A stretch of DNA of 64,000 nucleotides from Enterovibrio baiacu (GTDB taxonomy: Bacteria > Pseudomonadota > Gammaproteobacteria > Enterobacterales > Vibrionaceae), in NCBI RefSeq assembly GCF_004120195.1, contig NZ_SCHN01000017.1, forward strand, positions 62,001 through 126,000. Direction: 5' to 3'. Under the pieces are notes generated by a model, which saw only the letters and a list, made by a program, of their open reading frames with translations, had not been told where the DNA came from and made no database searches. The position numbers and the translations under genes are program-made. Numbering within the stretch: the first letter of the stretch is position 1; every line of letters begins with the position of its first letter. Positions 8,727-17,187 of this stretch are shown piece by piece.

Positions 8727-9458
8727 ATGGATGCGAACAAGAAAACCTTATTGCAGTTGATGGATATCACTCAGCTCTGTATTACCTCTAACAGCGACAA
8801 TGACAACACCCATAAAGTTCTGGACCGACTTCATGATGTGATCCCTTTCTCTTCCGCCATGATCTCGCTTGATCACCGTAATGCCTTCACCCTCACCTCG
8901 AGTACGCAAGTATTAAGAAAGAACACGCCATTTAGTTGGGTGGAAGCCTATCAACACCTCGAATATTGGCGTGTTGACCCTGTTCTTCAACGCATTCAAA
9001 AGGTTAATCAAGCGGTATCTTGGCGTGATTGTGAGCCTCTTGCTCAGTGCGACAATTTTAGCAAAGGCTACAAAAAGCATTTAGGGCGAGATGGAATTTC
9101 CATTCAGGTGTCTGGCGACACCGGCCTCTCCATTGTTTCACTGGCACTCGAAAGTGAAAAAAAAACCATACGTTTCACCCCTTACTTGGAATACCTTGCC
9201 CCGCACATCCATGAGATGTTTAGCCGCACAGGCAGCTTTAATCGCCAAACCATTTCCGTCCCCAAACTCACCGAACGAGAAAAAGAAGTGCTCGCGTGGG
9301 CCAAAGAAGGAAAAAGTAACTGGGAGATTGCCGCCATCCTCACCTTGTCAGAACGCACGGTGAAGTTTCATCTATCCCATGCATTTCGAAAACTCAATGT
9401 GGTGAACCGCTCACAAGCCGTCGCGAAAGCCATCAGTCTCGGTATCATTGAACTGTAA
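8727..9458 (+). CDS. LuxR-family regulator with autoinducer-binding-like domain (LuxR solo)
   Basis: A 243-residue protein. The C-terminal helix-turn-helix is the LuxR/FixJ type (LTEREKEVLAWAKEGKSNWEIAAILTLSERTVKFHLSHAFRKLNV). The N-terminal half resembles the acyl-homoserine-lactone-binding domain: W..AYQHLEYWRVDPVLQ followed by W.D keeps the Tyr, Asp-Pro and Trp seen in that pocket. No luxI-type synthase is in the window, so it looks like a solo that responds to a foreign or different ligand. ATG 8727 is chosen; a TTG in frame at 8616 would add an unconvincing 37-residue extension. Confidence 0.85.
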   Translation: MDANKKTLLQLMDITQLCITSNSDNDNTHKVLDRLHDVIPFSSAMISLDHRNAFTLTSSTQVLRKNTPFSWVEAYQHLEYWRVDPVLQRIQKVNQAVSWRDCEPLAQCDNFSKGYKKHLGRDGISIQVSGDTGLSIVSLALESEKKTIRFTPYLEYLAPHIHEMFSRTGSFNRQTISVPKLTEREKEVLAWAKEGKSNWEIAAILTLSERTVKFHLSHAFRKLNVVNRSQAVAKAISLGIIEL

Positions 9459-9582
9459 AGGGTTTCGCGACTGACCTCTCACACAGCGCACGTCATTCAC
9501 CTATTTTCCACAGCGGTACGTGTTACATTTTTCAATCATTTCAATTTGATACTGTTTTCATTTCAAGCTTACGGAGACCACA

Positions 9583-10005
9583 GTGAAAAAGTACCTCATC
9601 GCTGCCAGCGCCGTTTTTTTCTTCATCATGATGGTTGAAGACATGTTCGGTGCCGACAGAGCCCCACTCAATCCGCCGTTACCTGTTGCTGCACCTTTCA
9701 ACGTATCAACCCAGTTTGATGGCGAATGGGAAGGAAAACGCACGGATATCAGTGGCGATAATATCTGCCTGCAAACCCGCATTATTGGCACCATCAAAGA
9801 AGGGAAAGTGTCGCTTCGCCTCATGTACAACAACACCTATTTAGAAGGCTTTGTCAGTGACACAGGCGAACTGGCTTTGTATGCCGATAGCCAAAAGTGG
9901 GGATACCGTTTCGCAGGCACAGCAAACCACGATCGCATCGACGGTGATTGGAAAGTCACTAATGCTGTCTGCAATGGGACATGGCAGTTAGAAAAAACAT
10001 CGTAA
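9583..10005 (+). CDS. Small exported protein of unknown function
   Basis: A 140-residue protein with an N-terminal hydrophobic signal (KKYLIAASAVFFFIMMVEDMFG) and a beta-rich mature part with two Cys (NICLQT, AVCNGTW) that could form a disulfide. The pattern FDGEWEGKR..C...GTI..GKV and GTW at the end resembles small periplasmic beta-barrel proteins found widely in proteobacteria. The GTG start at 9583 has GGAGA eight bases upstream. Function is unknown. The GNAT gene follows 39 bp downstream on the same strand. Confidence 0.7.
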   Translation: MKKYLIAASAVFFFIMMVEDMFGADRAPLNPPLPVAAPFNVSTQFDGEWEGKRTDISGDNICLQTRIIGTIKEGKVSLRLMYNNTYLEGFVSDTGELALYADSQKWGYRFAGTANHDRIDGDWKVTNAVCNGTWQLEKTS

Positions 10006-10044
10006 CGAAAAAGACAGACCCCAAGGTCAAGGAGGCCCCTCGAG

Positions 10045-10497
10045 ATGAACATCATTCAAGCAACAACCAGTGATATCCCCGCCATTGCCGATCTGTTTAA
10101 CCAATATCGTGTGTTTTATGGCAAGCCTGACGACATCGAACTGGCCACATGCTTTATTCAAGAGCGCCTCTCTAACAACGAATCGGTTGTGTTTCTCGCC
10201 AGAAACGAACGCGGTGACGCCGCAGGTTTCACCCAACTTTATCCGACCTTCTCATCGGTGTCGGCACAGCGCAGTTGGGTGCTGAACGATTTGTTTGTTC
10301 TCGATTCCGAGCGAGGAAAAGGCATGGGGAAAGCCCTATTAAACGCCGCCAAAGCACTCGCGATTGAAACCGGTGCAAATGGGCTCGCATTAGAAACTGC
10401 ACCCGATAACATCGGCGCACAAAAACTCTATGAATCGCTGGGCTATGTGAAAGACACCACCTATTTCCACTACTTTTTGGATGTGTCTTCCAAGTGA
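10045..10497 (+). CDS. GNAT-family N-acetyltransferase
   Basis: A 150-residue single GNAT domain: IIQATTSDIPAIADLFNQYR at the N-terminus, VLNDLFVLDSERGKGMGKALLNAA (acetyl-CoA pyrophosphate loop, R-G-K-G-M-G-K) at about 90-110, and LALETAPDNIGAQKLYESLGY, the usual Asn/Tyr end motif. It transfers acetyl from acetyl-CoA to an amine; the acceptor is unknown. A strong ribosome site (AAGGAGG) precedes the ATG. Confidence 0.92.
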   Translation: MNIIQATTSDIPAIADLFNQYRVFYGKPDDIELATCFIQERLSNNESVVFLARNERGDAAGFTQLYPTFSSVSAQRSWVLNDLFVLDSERGKGMGKALLNAAKALAIETGANGLALETAPDNIGAQKLYESLGYVKDTTYFHYFLDVSSK

Positions 10498-10587
10498 GGA
10501 AAAGCATCGCTCTGCATAGAGCTGCTCTCGCTTCTGCGTTACACTTCGCCCATAAAAAGCATTTAGTGATGAGCGAAAGGGTTACCC

Positions 10588-11274
10588 ATGAAAAAAGCGG
10601 TTGTCGTCTTTAGTGGCGGGCAGGATTCAACCACGTGTCTGATCCAAGCATTGTCTGAGTTTGACGAAGTACATTGTATGACCTTCGATTATGGTCAGCG
10701 CCATAAGCAAGAGATTGAGGTGGCGGCAGATGTTGCAAAAGCACTCGGCGCAACCTCGCACAAGGTGATGGATGTCAGCTTGCTCAATGAACTGGCGATC
10801 AGTTCGCTGACGCGCGACAACATTCCTGTGTCTCATGAGTTGCAGGAAAACGGCCTACCGAATTCCTTCGTACCAGGGCGCAACATTCTGTTCCTGACAT
10901 TGGCAGGGATTTACGCTTACCAATTGGGGGCGGAAACCGTGATTACGGGCGTCTGCGAAACCGATTTTTCAGGCTACCCAGATTGCCGCAACGATTTCGT
11001 GCAAGCGATGAACAAAGCACTGGTACTCGGCATGGACCGCGAACTCGAGCTACGTACACCCCTGATGTGGCTGAACAAAGCAGAAACCTGGGCGCTGGCA
11101 GACAAATACGGCAAATTGGAATATGTTCGCGATAACACCCTGACTTGCTACAACGGCGTGATCGGCAAAGGGTGTGGCGACTGCCCTGCCTGTGACCTTC
11201 GCCAGAAGGGTCTCGACAGCTATCTTGAAGACAAAGAAAACGTAATGGCGTCACTGGAAAGTAAACGTCATTAA
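10588..11274 (+). CDS. queC: 7-cyano-7-deazaguanine (preQ0) synthase QueC
   Basis: A 228-residue enzyme of queuosine synthesis that converts 7-carboxy-7-deazaguanine to preQ0 using ATP and ammonia. The PP-loop FSGGQDSTT is at 8-16, and the four zinc-binding Cys lie at about 187, 196, 199 and 202 (TCYNG..., GCGDCPAC), matching QueC. Length is normal for the family. It is followed by its own terminator; no other queuosine gene is in the window. Confidence 0.96.
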   Translation: MKKAVVVFSGGQDSTTCLIQALSEFDEVHCMTFDYGQRHKQEIEVAADVAKALGATSHKVMDVSLLNELAISSLTRDNIPVSHELQENGLPNSFVPGRNILFLTLAGIYAYQLGAETVITGVCETDFSGYPDCRNDFVQAMNKALVLGMDRELELRTPLMWLNKAETWALADKYGKLEYVRDNTLTCYNGVIGKGCGDCPACDLRQKGLDSYLEDKENVMASLESKRH

Positions 11275-11301
11275 GTCGATACCTTTGTGTTAGACATGAG
11301 T

Positions 11302-11327
11302 AAAAAGGCAGCTTGGCTGCCTTTTTT
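11302..11327 (+). terminator. Rho-independent terminator after queC
   Basis: Stem AAAAAGGCAGC / GCTGCCTTTTT with loop TTG and a T run; 28 bp after the queC stop. Confidence 0.9.
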
Positions 11328-11393
11328 AGCAATTGATGAAATACATTGGCGAAAACCTCGGTTCTTCTCTTGTAGGCCTAACGAGGAGGAAGC

Positions 11394-11915
11394 ATGTACA
11401 TTGCGGTAAGTGGCACCTGCTATTGGTGCATGGAAGCCGTGTTTAATGCGCTGAACGGCGTGTCGAATGTCGAACAAGGCTTCGTAAAATCTCATGATGG
11501 AAAGTACGTAGAAGCGGCGTTCTTTGCGTTCAATGAAAAGATCATTTCTCTGGAAGATATCGCTCGCGTGCACCTTTCCACGCATTCTTGCACATCAAAC
11601 CACAGCGCGAGAGAAAGATACCCAAGCGCCATGTATCCGCTCAGCAGTGATCAACATACGGCAGTTATGAGCGCCATCGCATTCGCCGCCAGTGATTATG
11701 ATGCACCTGTCATCACAACAGCCAAACCGTTTGTGGCGTTTTACCCCAACCCATCAGCGGTGCAAAACTACTTTTGGCGTCAGCCTGACAAGCCGTTTTG
11801 TGATTCGAAAATCCTGCCGAAGCTAAAAGCGCTGGCGGTCACGTTTCCAAGGCTGATAAAACCCAGTGCAGTGCGCTACCTTCGAGAAACCATTCTCGAG
11901 GCGCAACACGCATAA
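11394..11915 (+). CDS. Divergent MsrA-family (peptide methionine sulfoxide reductase A) protein
   Basis: A 173-residue protein aligning by eye with MsrA: SGTCYWCMEAVFNALNGVSNVEQGF corresponds to the GCFWG.E..F active-site segment with the catalytic Cys kept but Gly-Cys-Phe-Trp changed to Thr-Cys-Tyr-Trp; YVEAAF matches the conserved Glu after the usual GHAE; YPSAMYPLSSDQ matches YRSAIYPL. The GTQYR Gly-Thr-Gln and the GHAE His are lost, and the first glycine-rich loop is short. It is probably a paralogue with changed substrate or activity. GAGGAGG precedes the ATG. Confidence 0.75.
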   Translation: MYIAVSGTCYWCMEAVFNALNGVSNVEQGFVKSHDGKYVEAAFFAFNEKIISLEDIARVHLSTHSCTSNHSARERYPSAMYPLSSDQHTAVMSAIAFAASDYDAPVITTAKPFVAFYPNPSAVQNYFWRQPDKPFCDSKILPKLKALAVTFPRLIKPSAVRYLRETILEAQHA

Positions 11916-11936
11916 AAAAGCGCCGTTCGGCGCTTA
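11913..11936 (-). terminator. Terminator between the MsrA-like gene and the convergent methyltransferase
   Basis: Stem AAGCGCC / GGCGCTT with loop GTTC. Read on the minus strand it ends in six T, so it mainly serves the methyltransferase; the plus-strand tail is weak. Confidence 0.75.
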
Positions 11937-11947
11937 TCTCTTCCACG

Positions 11948-12682
11948 TTACCGCTCCTTAATGGCGATAAACATGCCGACTTTTTGTTCTTTCAAGTGCA
12001 GCCCGAATTTCACTAATTTCCCTAAGTTGCCGAAATGGTAGCAAGGAACATACACGGTTGTTCTGAATCCAGCTTTTTCTATCATTTGCTGCCATTTCGT
12101 ATGGCTGTGAAAGCTCACCCCAACGCCTGCGGTATTCGCACCCATTCGATGCGACAAAGGGGTTAACAGTTTCGACGCAGTGCAGCGGTAGATAAGCTGT
12201 CCCGGCAGGTCGTGTAACCACTCGCCTTCATACAGGTTTTCAAACACGATCAACAAACCGCCAGGATTTAGGTTTTGGTAAGCGGTATCAAGCGCGTTTT
12301 GCTGAGCGTTCAAGGTTTGGCTGAAACTGTCAGCAACAAAGTGATGCAGTACCCAGTTAAACTGGATCATATCGTGCCTAGTCTGCAGCGATGACTCTTG
12401 AAAGGTGGATGCTTGGAGGTGTTTGTTGGGATGGACGCGATTTTTATCCAGCAATGCTTGTTCAGGCTCTACCACAGTGACATCAGCACTAGGATAGTGT
12501 TCGAGCACTTTATCCGCGTACATGCCATTCCCACCGCCAACATCCAGCAAATGGAAAGGTTGGCTGGTATCGAACTGCTTATCTATGTGGGTGGTCAGTA
12601 CCAGAAACAGGGCTTTGTCGATGTATTCCACATCAAACGCTTCGGTTTGTTCGGTAGATAATCTTCTTACATCCGCTTTCAT
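11948..12682 (-). CDS. Class I SAM-dependent methyltransferase
   Basis: A 244-residue Rossmann-type methyltransferase: motif I FHLLDVGGGNGMYADKVLEHYP at about 43-64, an acidic motif II (VTVVEPEQALLDKN), then FNWVLHHFV and LNPGGLLIVFENLY as motifs III-IV. The C-terminal part contains HTKWQQMIEKAGF, the common post-domain of small-molecule methyltransferases. The substrate is unknown. The ATG at 12682 follows AGGGG; the extra TTG codon one step upstream is not needed. The gene converges with the MsrA-like gene. Confidence 0.87.
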   Translation of the reverse strand: MKADVRRLSTEQTEAFDVEYIDKALFLVLTTHIDKQFDTSQPFHLLDVGGGNGMYADKVLEHYPSADVTVVEPEQALLDKNRVHPNKHLQASTFQESSLQTRHDMIQFNWVLHHFVADSFSQTLNAQQNALDTAYQNLNPGGLLIVFENLYEGEWLHDLPGQLIYRCTASKLLTPLSHRMGANTAGVGVSFHSHTKWQQMIEKAGFRTTVYVPCYHFGNLGKLVKFGLHLKEQKVGMFIAIKER

Positions 12683-12845
12683 CAATCGTGCCCCTTTTAG
12701 TGTTCTTATGAACTCAAAAGTGACTAAGCAAGATAAAGGCCAGTTATTTTATTATTAAAAATCAATAATTTAAACACGACCCAATATTAATCCTCAATTT
12801 GAGAGTGTCGCTGACATGCAAAAAGACAATAGTGGCAGATATAAA

Positions 12846-12867
12846 AAAAGCGCCAAATGGCGCTTTT
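12846..12867 (-). terminator. Terminator after the DUF1244 gene
   Basis: Stem AAAAGCGCC / GGCGCTTTT with loop AAAT (plus-strand order); the minus-strand transcript ends in seven T. It reuses the AAGCGCC/GGCGCTT stem found at 11918-11935. Confidence 0.85.
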
Positions 12868-12883
12868 CATCTCAATGTGAGGC

Positions 12884-13201
12884 TTACTTACCTTCTTTGG
12901 CATCCTGACGCTTTTTAAACGCCGCCATTTGCTCGTCGGTCGCTGGAAGCTGATGATTGGCTTTCCAGTCTGCATAAGACATGCCGTAAACACGCTCACG
13001 AGCCTCGTCATCGCTCACGTCAATGCCACGCTGATCCGCTTCGGCTTTGTACCATTTGCCAAGGCAATTACGGCAGAAATCCGCAAGGATCATCAGATCA
13101 ATGTTCTGCACGTCTTTGTTGTTGTCGAGGTGCGACAAAAAGCGGCGAAACGTGGCTGCGTCTAATTCATCCTGCTGCTGTTGCGTCAATTTATCCGACA
13201 T
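12884..13201 (-). CDS. DUF1244 family protein
   Basis: A 105-residue cytoplasmic protein matching the DUF1244 pattern: helical FRRFLSHLDNNKDVQNIDLM, then DLMILADFCRNCLGKWY with the conserved Cys pair, and DDEARERVYGMSYADWK. No biochemical role is established for the family. It stands alone, with its own terminator and about 200 bp of non-coding DNA on each side. Confidence 0.9.
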   Translation of the reverse strand: MSDKLTQQQQDELDAATFRRFLSHLDNNKDVQNIDLMILADFCRNCLGKWYKAEADQRGIDVSDDEARERVYGMSYADWKANHQLPATDEQMAAFKKRQDAKEGK

Positions 13202-13399
13202 GGCTTTTATCCTTTAAATGCGTTTTTGAAAGCAAAATTCTTGTTATGGGTAAGAACATAACAATCAGGGCAAGGGAAGAAAAGGAAAATGCGAAAGTTG
13301 AAAGGTGGGTGAGATACGCGCTTCACTCACATCAAGCAAAGTTGATAGCAATGATCGCCAGTGCTAACATTTGTACACACATCGTATCAGGAGCCTAAA

Positions 13400-13684
13400 A
13401 TGGATACTCGCATTCAATTTCGAGTCAATGAAGAGACCAAGCGCTTGGCACAGCAAATGGCTGAGAGCCAAGGTAGAACACTGAGCGATGCATGCCGCGA
13501 ACTGACGGAACAACTGGCAGAACAGCAACGAAAGGCCTTGTCTCATGACGTTTGGTTAACAGAGCAAGTAAACCAAGCATTCGATAAACTCGACGCAAAC
13601 GAGGCAGTTTTCATAGAACATGACACAGCCAAAACGCGGATGGCAGAACGAAAAGCAAAAATTCGTCAACGAGGTCGCCAATGA
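13400..13684 (+). CDS. RelB/DinJ-type antitoxin
   Basis: A 94-residue ribbon-helix-helix protein: DTRIQFRVNEETKRLAQQMAESQGRTLSDACRELTEQLAE is the DNA-binding module; the charged C-terminal half (TAKTRMAERKAKIRQ) should wrap the toxin. It normally neutralises the partner and represses the operon. ATG 13400 has AGGAG upstream; a frame opening at 13361 adds nothing credible. It overlaps the toxin gene by four bases (ATGA). Confidence 0.88.
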   Translation: MDTRIQFRVNEETKRLAQQMAESQGRTLSDACRELTEQLAEQQRKALSHDVWLTEQVNQAFDKLDANEAVFIEHDTAKTRMAERKAKIRQRGRQ

Positions 13685-13959
13685 TATTTTGGGAAGAAGA
13701 ATCTCTTAACGATCGCGAAAAGATTTTCGAATTCCTTTATGACTTCAACCCCGATGCGGCCGAGAAAACCGATGAACTGATCGAGGAAAAAGTCGAAAAC
13801 CTATTAGAGCAGCCTTTAATGGGCGTTCAACGAGACGGTATTCAGGGAAGGCTTCTCATCATTCCTGAGGTTTCGATGATTGTGTCCTATTGGATTGATG
13901 GCTCACACATCCGCGTCATGCGCGTGTTGCACCATAAGCAAAAATTTCCCTCGAATTAG
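13681..13959 (+). CDS. RelE/ParE-superfamily toxin
   Basis: A 92-residue toxin: IFWEEESLNDREKIFEFLYDFNPDAAEKTDELIEEKVENLLEQP is the helical start of ParE/RelE proteins, followed by GVQRDGIQGRLLIIPEVSMIVSYWI and IRVMRVLHHKQKFP, the usual C-terminal R-V-L-H-x(2)-(R/K)-x-(F/Y/W)-P end. Members either cut mRNA on the ribosome (RelE) or inhibit gyrase (ParE); sequence reading cannot separate these. It is translationally coupled to the antitoxin. Confidence 0.88.
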   Translation: MIFWEEESLNDREKIFEFLYDFNPDAAEKTDELIEEKVENLLEQPLMGVQRDGIQGRLLIIPEVSMIVSYWIDGSHIRVMRVLHHKQKFPSN

Positions 13960-13997
13960 AGACATCTCCCCTAACCGGTGCGTTACCACAAACACAA

Positions 13998-14023
13998 AAA
14001 AGCCAGCATCTCCGCTGGCTTTT
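13998..14023. terminator. Bidirectional terminator between the toxin gene and the RND pump
   Basis: Stem AAAGCCAGC / GCTGGCTTT with loop ATCTCC, flanked by an A run on the left, so it can stop transcription from both sides. The same stem recurs at 19054 and 21899. Confidence 0.8.
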
Positions 14024-14067
14024 GATCTTTCTAGAGACTCGAATCTGCTCTTTCTCGCACCTGGCTC

Positions 14068-17000
14068 TTAAAAATCCCCATGACTCGTTCGGTGCGGTTT
14101 GATCTGCTCAAGCTCAGCATTCAACTGTGCTTCAACAAAGCCCGGTGAGTGGGTCTTCACAGACAGCAAACGGTACATTGAAGGGATGACGAACAGCGTA
14201 ACCGCCGTTGCGAAGGTCATGCCCGCAAAAATCACCGTGCCTACAGCCACACGGCTTTCATAGCCGGCACCTGTTGAGAAGATCAGCGGCAACGCTCCAA
14301 TGATGGTGGTGAACGCGGTCATCATGATCGGACGGAGGCGGCGAACAGACGCATCAATGATCGCTTGTTCAAAGGCTTCGCCACGGTCACGGAGCTGGTT
14401 CGCGAACTCAACAATCAAGATGCCGTTTTTGGTGACCATACCAATCAACATGATCATGCCGATCTGCGAGTAAATGTTCAGGCCTTGATCTGTCATCCAC
14501 AAGCCAACAAAGCCACCAAAGATCCCCATAGGGACGGTTAACATCACCACCAAGGGGTTCACAAAGCTTTCGAACTGCGCGGCAAGGACCAAGTACGCCA
14601 CCAACAACGCCAAACCGAACACAATCAGGATGCTGCTTTGGTTGTCTTTAAAGTCTGCCGACTCACCGGAATAGCTGATAGAAATATCGGCTGGCAGCAG
14701 CTCAATGGCTTTCGCATCCAGGAAGGTTAAGGCATCACCCAAAGTGTAACCTTCACCCAAGTTCGCCTTCAGCGTGATGGCTTTTTGCTTGTTGAAGTGA
14801 CGAAGAGATTGCGATGACGCCACTTCTTCAACTTCCGCCAAGGTATCCAAACTCACCAGCTCGCCAGTGCGCGTTCGCATGTAGATTTGGCTGATGTCGT
14901 CTTTGCTGTTGAAGCGAGATTCGTCGCCACGCAAGTAAACATCAAACTCTTCACCACGATCGATAAAGGTGGTTTCTGTGCGGCCGCCCAACATCACTTC
15001 CATGGTGTTAGAGACATCGTCCACACTGATACCCAACTCAGCGGCGCGCTGGCGGTCAATGTTCACCACAAGCTCTGGCGTGGTTTCCGCGTAATCCAGA
15101 TCCGCGCCTTGCAAGATCGGTGAGGCTTTCGCTTCGTCCAACAGCACTTGCGCCCATTTGTTCAGCTCATCGTAATCAGGGCCGCCCAACACAAATTGGA
15201 CAGGCTCGCTTGACCCACCACGGAAACCCGGCAGGAACGCACGCACAAAGATATCCGGAATGCCACCCAACGCTTGACGAACGCGGCCTAGCACTTGCTC
15301 TGCAGATTGGTCACGGTTGTCCCAATCTTCTAGCTGCATGATCACGAAGCCCGTTTGGTCTCCCGCCATGCCACCAAATGCTGGTGCTTGTAAGCTGATA
15401 GAGGTGAGAAGCCCTTCTTCTACCAATGGCAGTAGACGCTGCTCCACTTGCTCCATGTTGCCTACCATGCGGTTGTAAGCCGTGCCTTCTGCGCCTTTCA
15501 CAAACGCCATCAACACGCCGCGGTCTTCTTGCGGAACAAGCTGTGCTGGCAGTGCTTTCATCAAGAAGTAGCTGCCACCCACACAGGCTGCAATCACGAT
15601 GGGTGCGACGAAGCGAGCACGAATAGCAAGGGTCAACGCATTGCGATAACTGTTTTCAAAGCGACTGAAAAAGTTATCAACCATGATGTTGAATTTGCCG
15701 CGCTTCACATTGGCTTTCAGGATTTTGCTGCCCATTACAGGGGTCAGGGTCAGCGCGATCACGGATGAGAAAATCACCGCCATTGCCAGCAACACGGCGA
15801 ACTCGGTAAAGAGTTTGCCGATCATACCATCCATGAAGGAAATCGGCAGGAACACCATCACCAACACGGCGGTGGTTGCCACAACCGCAAAGCCCACTTC
15901 ACGTGTACCGTTGTACGCCGCCACAAGCGGTGTGTCGCCTTTTTCGATGTGGTGGAACATGTTCTCGACTACCACGATGGCGTCATCCACCACCAGACCG
16001 ATCGCCAGAATCAGCGCCATCAAGGTCAATAAGTTGATCGAAAAGCCAAAGAAGTACGCGGTAATAAACGCCGATACCAAGGACACAGGCACGGTGATCG
16101 CCGGGATCAGCGTGGCACGTGCCTGACCAATGAAAATGTAGAGGATCAGAACCACCAGCGCTCCGGTGACAAACAAGGTGCTGTAAACCTCATCAATCGA
16201 ACGCTCGATAAACACCGTTGAGTCGTAATCCACCCACAAGCTTGCGCCCGCCGGCAAGAAAGGTTGAAACTCTTCCACCAGCGCACGCACGCCGACCGCA
16301 ACATCCAGTGGGTTTGCATCAGACTGCGCTACAATGCCGAGGCTTAGGTTGTTGACGCCGTTGTTTTTGTAGGTCGCATTTTCGTTCTGTGAGCCGATGT
16401 ACACATCTGCTACATCACGCAGGTAAATCGGACTGCCGTCTGACGCGGTGCGCACCACAAGGTATTCGAAATCTTCTGGCGATTGGTACAAACGCTGCGT
16501 ACGCACAGTCATTTTGGTGATGTCATTACGGATTTCACCGCCCGGACTTTCCAAGTTTTCACGACGCAATGAAGAAGTAATGTCATCTGTTGTCACGCCA
16601 CGACCTGCCATCAAAACAGGATCAAGGCGTACATACATCACTTTGTAAAGCGCACCGTAAAGCTCAACGGAACTCACGCCCGTTAGCAGGCTGAATTTGT
16701 CTTCCAGTACGCGCTGTGCGTATTCAGTGAGCTGAGTGCGGTCCATTTCTGGCGAGGCAAGGTTGATGTAGATAGACGCTTCGCCTGAGCCGTTAGATTT
16801 AGACACAACAGGTTCGTCGGCTTCATCAGGCAAACGACGCTGCGCACGGGCAACGGCGTCTCGCACATCACTCACGCCTTCGGTGAGATCCCAATCAATG
16901 TCGAACTCAACGGTAATGCGCGACATGCCGTTGCGGCTGACAGAGGTGATTTCTTCAATCCCACTGATGCCAGACAGTTCATCTTCGAGCGCTTGGGTAA

Positions 17001-17187
17001 TTTGGCTTTCCATGATGCTGGCAGACGCACCCGCATATCGGGTCATCACCGAAACAACAGGGCTATCAATGTCTGGGTATTCACGCACGGCCAGCTTTTC
17101 GAAGGAAACGATACCGAACACACAGAGCAGCAAACTCAGAACAATCGCGACAACCGGTCGCTTAACGGAAATATCCGAGAGCCACAT
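14068..17187 (-). CDS. RND (HAE1-family) multidrug efflux permease
   Basis: A 1039-residue inner-membrane proton-driven pump: MWLSDISVKRPVVAIVLSLLL opens TM1, a large periplasmic loop with the VREYPDIDSPVVSV start follows, GLVVDDAIVVVENM in TM4 holds the two Asp of the proton relay, and FINPLV/FVNPLVVMLTVPMGIFGG and NGILIVEFANQLRDRG are in the second half. Length is right for AcrB/MexB relatives. It exports drugs, dyes or detergents with the adaptor encoded immediately upstream. The adaptor stop abuts the ATG with no gap. No outer-membrane channel gene is adjacent, so a TolC-like protein elsewhere is expected. It resembles the short V. cholerae-type Vex pairs. Confidence 0.95.
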   Translation of the reverse strand: MWLSDISVKRPVVAIVLSLLLCVFGIVSFEKLAVREYPDIDSPVVSVMTRYAGASASIMESQITQALEDELSGISGIEEITSVSRNGMSRITVEFDIDWDLTEGVSDVRDAVARAQRRLPDEADEPVVSKSNGSGEASIYINLASPEMDRTQLTEYAQRVLEDKFSLLTGVSSVELYGALYKVMYVRLDPVLMAGRGVTTDDITSSLRRENLESPGGEIRNDITKMTVRTQRLYQSPEDFEYLVVRTASDGSPIYLRDVADVYIGSQNENATYKNNGVNNLSLGIVAQSDANPLDVAVGVRALVEEFQPFLPAGASLWVDYDSTVFIERSIDEVYSTLFVTGALVVLILYIFIGQARATLIPAITVPVSLVSAFITAYFFGFSINLLTLMALILAIGLVVDDAIVVVENMFHHIEKGDTPLVAAYNGTREVGFAVVATTAVLVMVFLPISFMDGMIGKLFTEFAVLLAMAVIFSSVIALTLTPVMGSKILKANVKRGKFNIMVDNFFSRFENSYRNALTLAIRARFVAPIVIAACVGGSYFLMKALPAQLVPQEDRGVLMAFVKGAEGTAYNRMVGNMEQVEQRLLPLVEEGLLTSISLQAPAFGGMAGDQTGFVIMQLEDWDNRDQSAEQVLGRVRQALGGIPDIFVRAFLPGFRGGSSEPVQFVLGGPDYDELNKWAQVLLDEAKASPILQGADLDYAETTPELVVNIDRQRAAELGISVDDVSNTMEVMLGGRTETTFIDRGEEFDVYLRGDESRFNSKDDISQIYMRTRTGELVSLDTLAEVEEVASSQSLRHFNKQKAITLKANLGEGYTLGDALTFLDAKAIELLPADISISYSGESADFKDNQSSILIVFGLALLVAYLVLAAQFESFVNPLVVMLTVPMGIFGGFVGLWMTDQGLNIYSQIGMIMLIGMVTKNGILIVEFANQLRDRGEAFEQAIIDASVRRLRPIMMTAFTTIIGALPLIFSTGAGYESRVAVGTVIFAGMTFATAVTLFVIPSMYRLLSVKTHSPGFVEAQLNAELEQIKPHRTSHGDF

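Noticed and set aside
10500-10587. preQ1 riboswitch before queC
   Set aside because: The short leader shows no pseudoknot-type pattern; a covariance-model search would be decisive.
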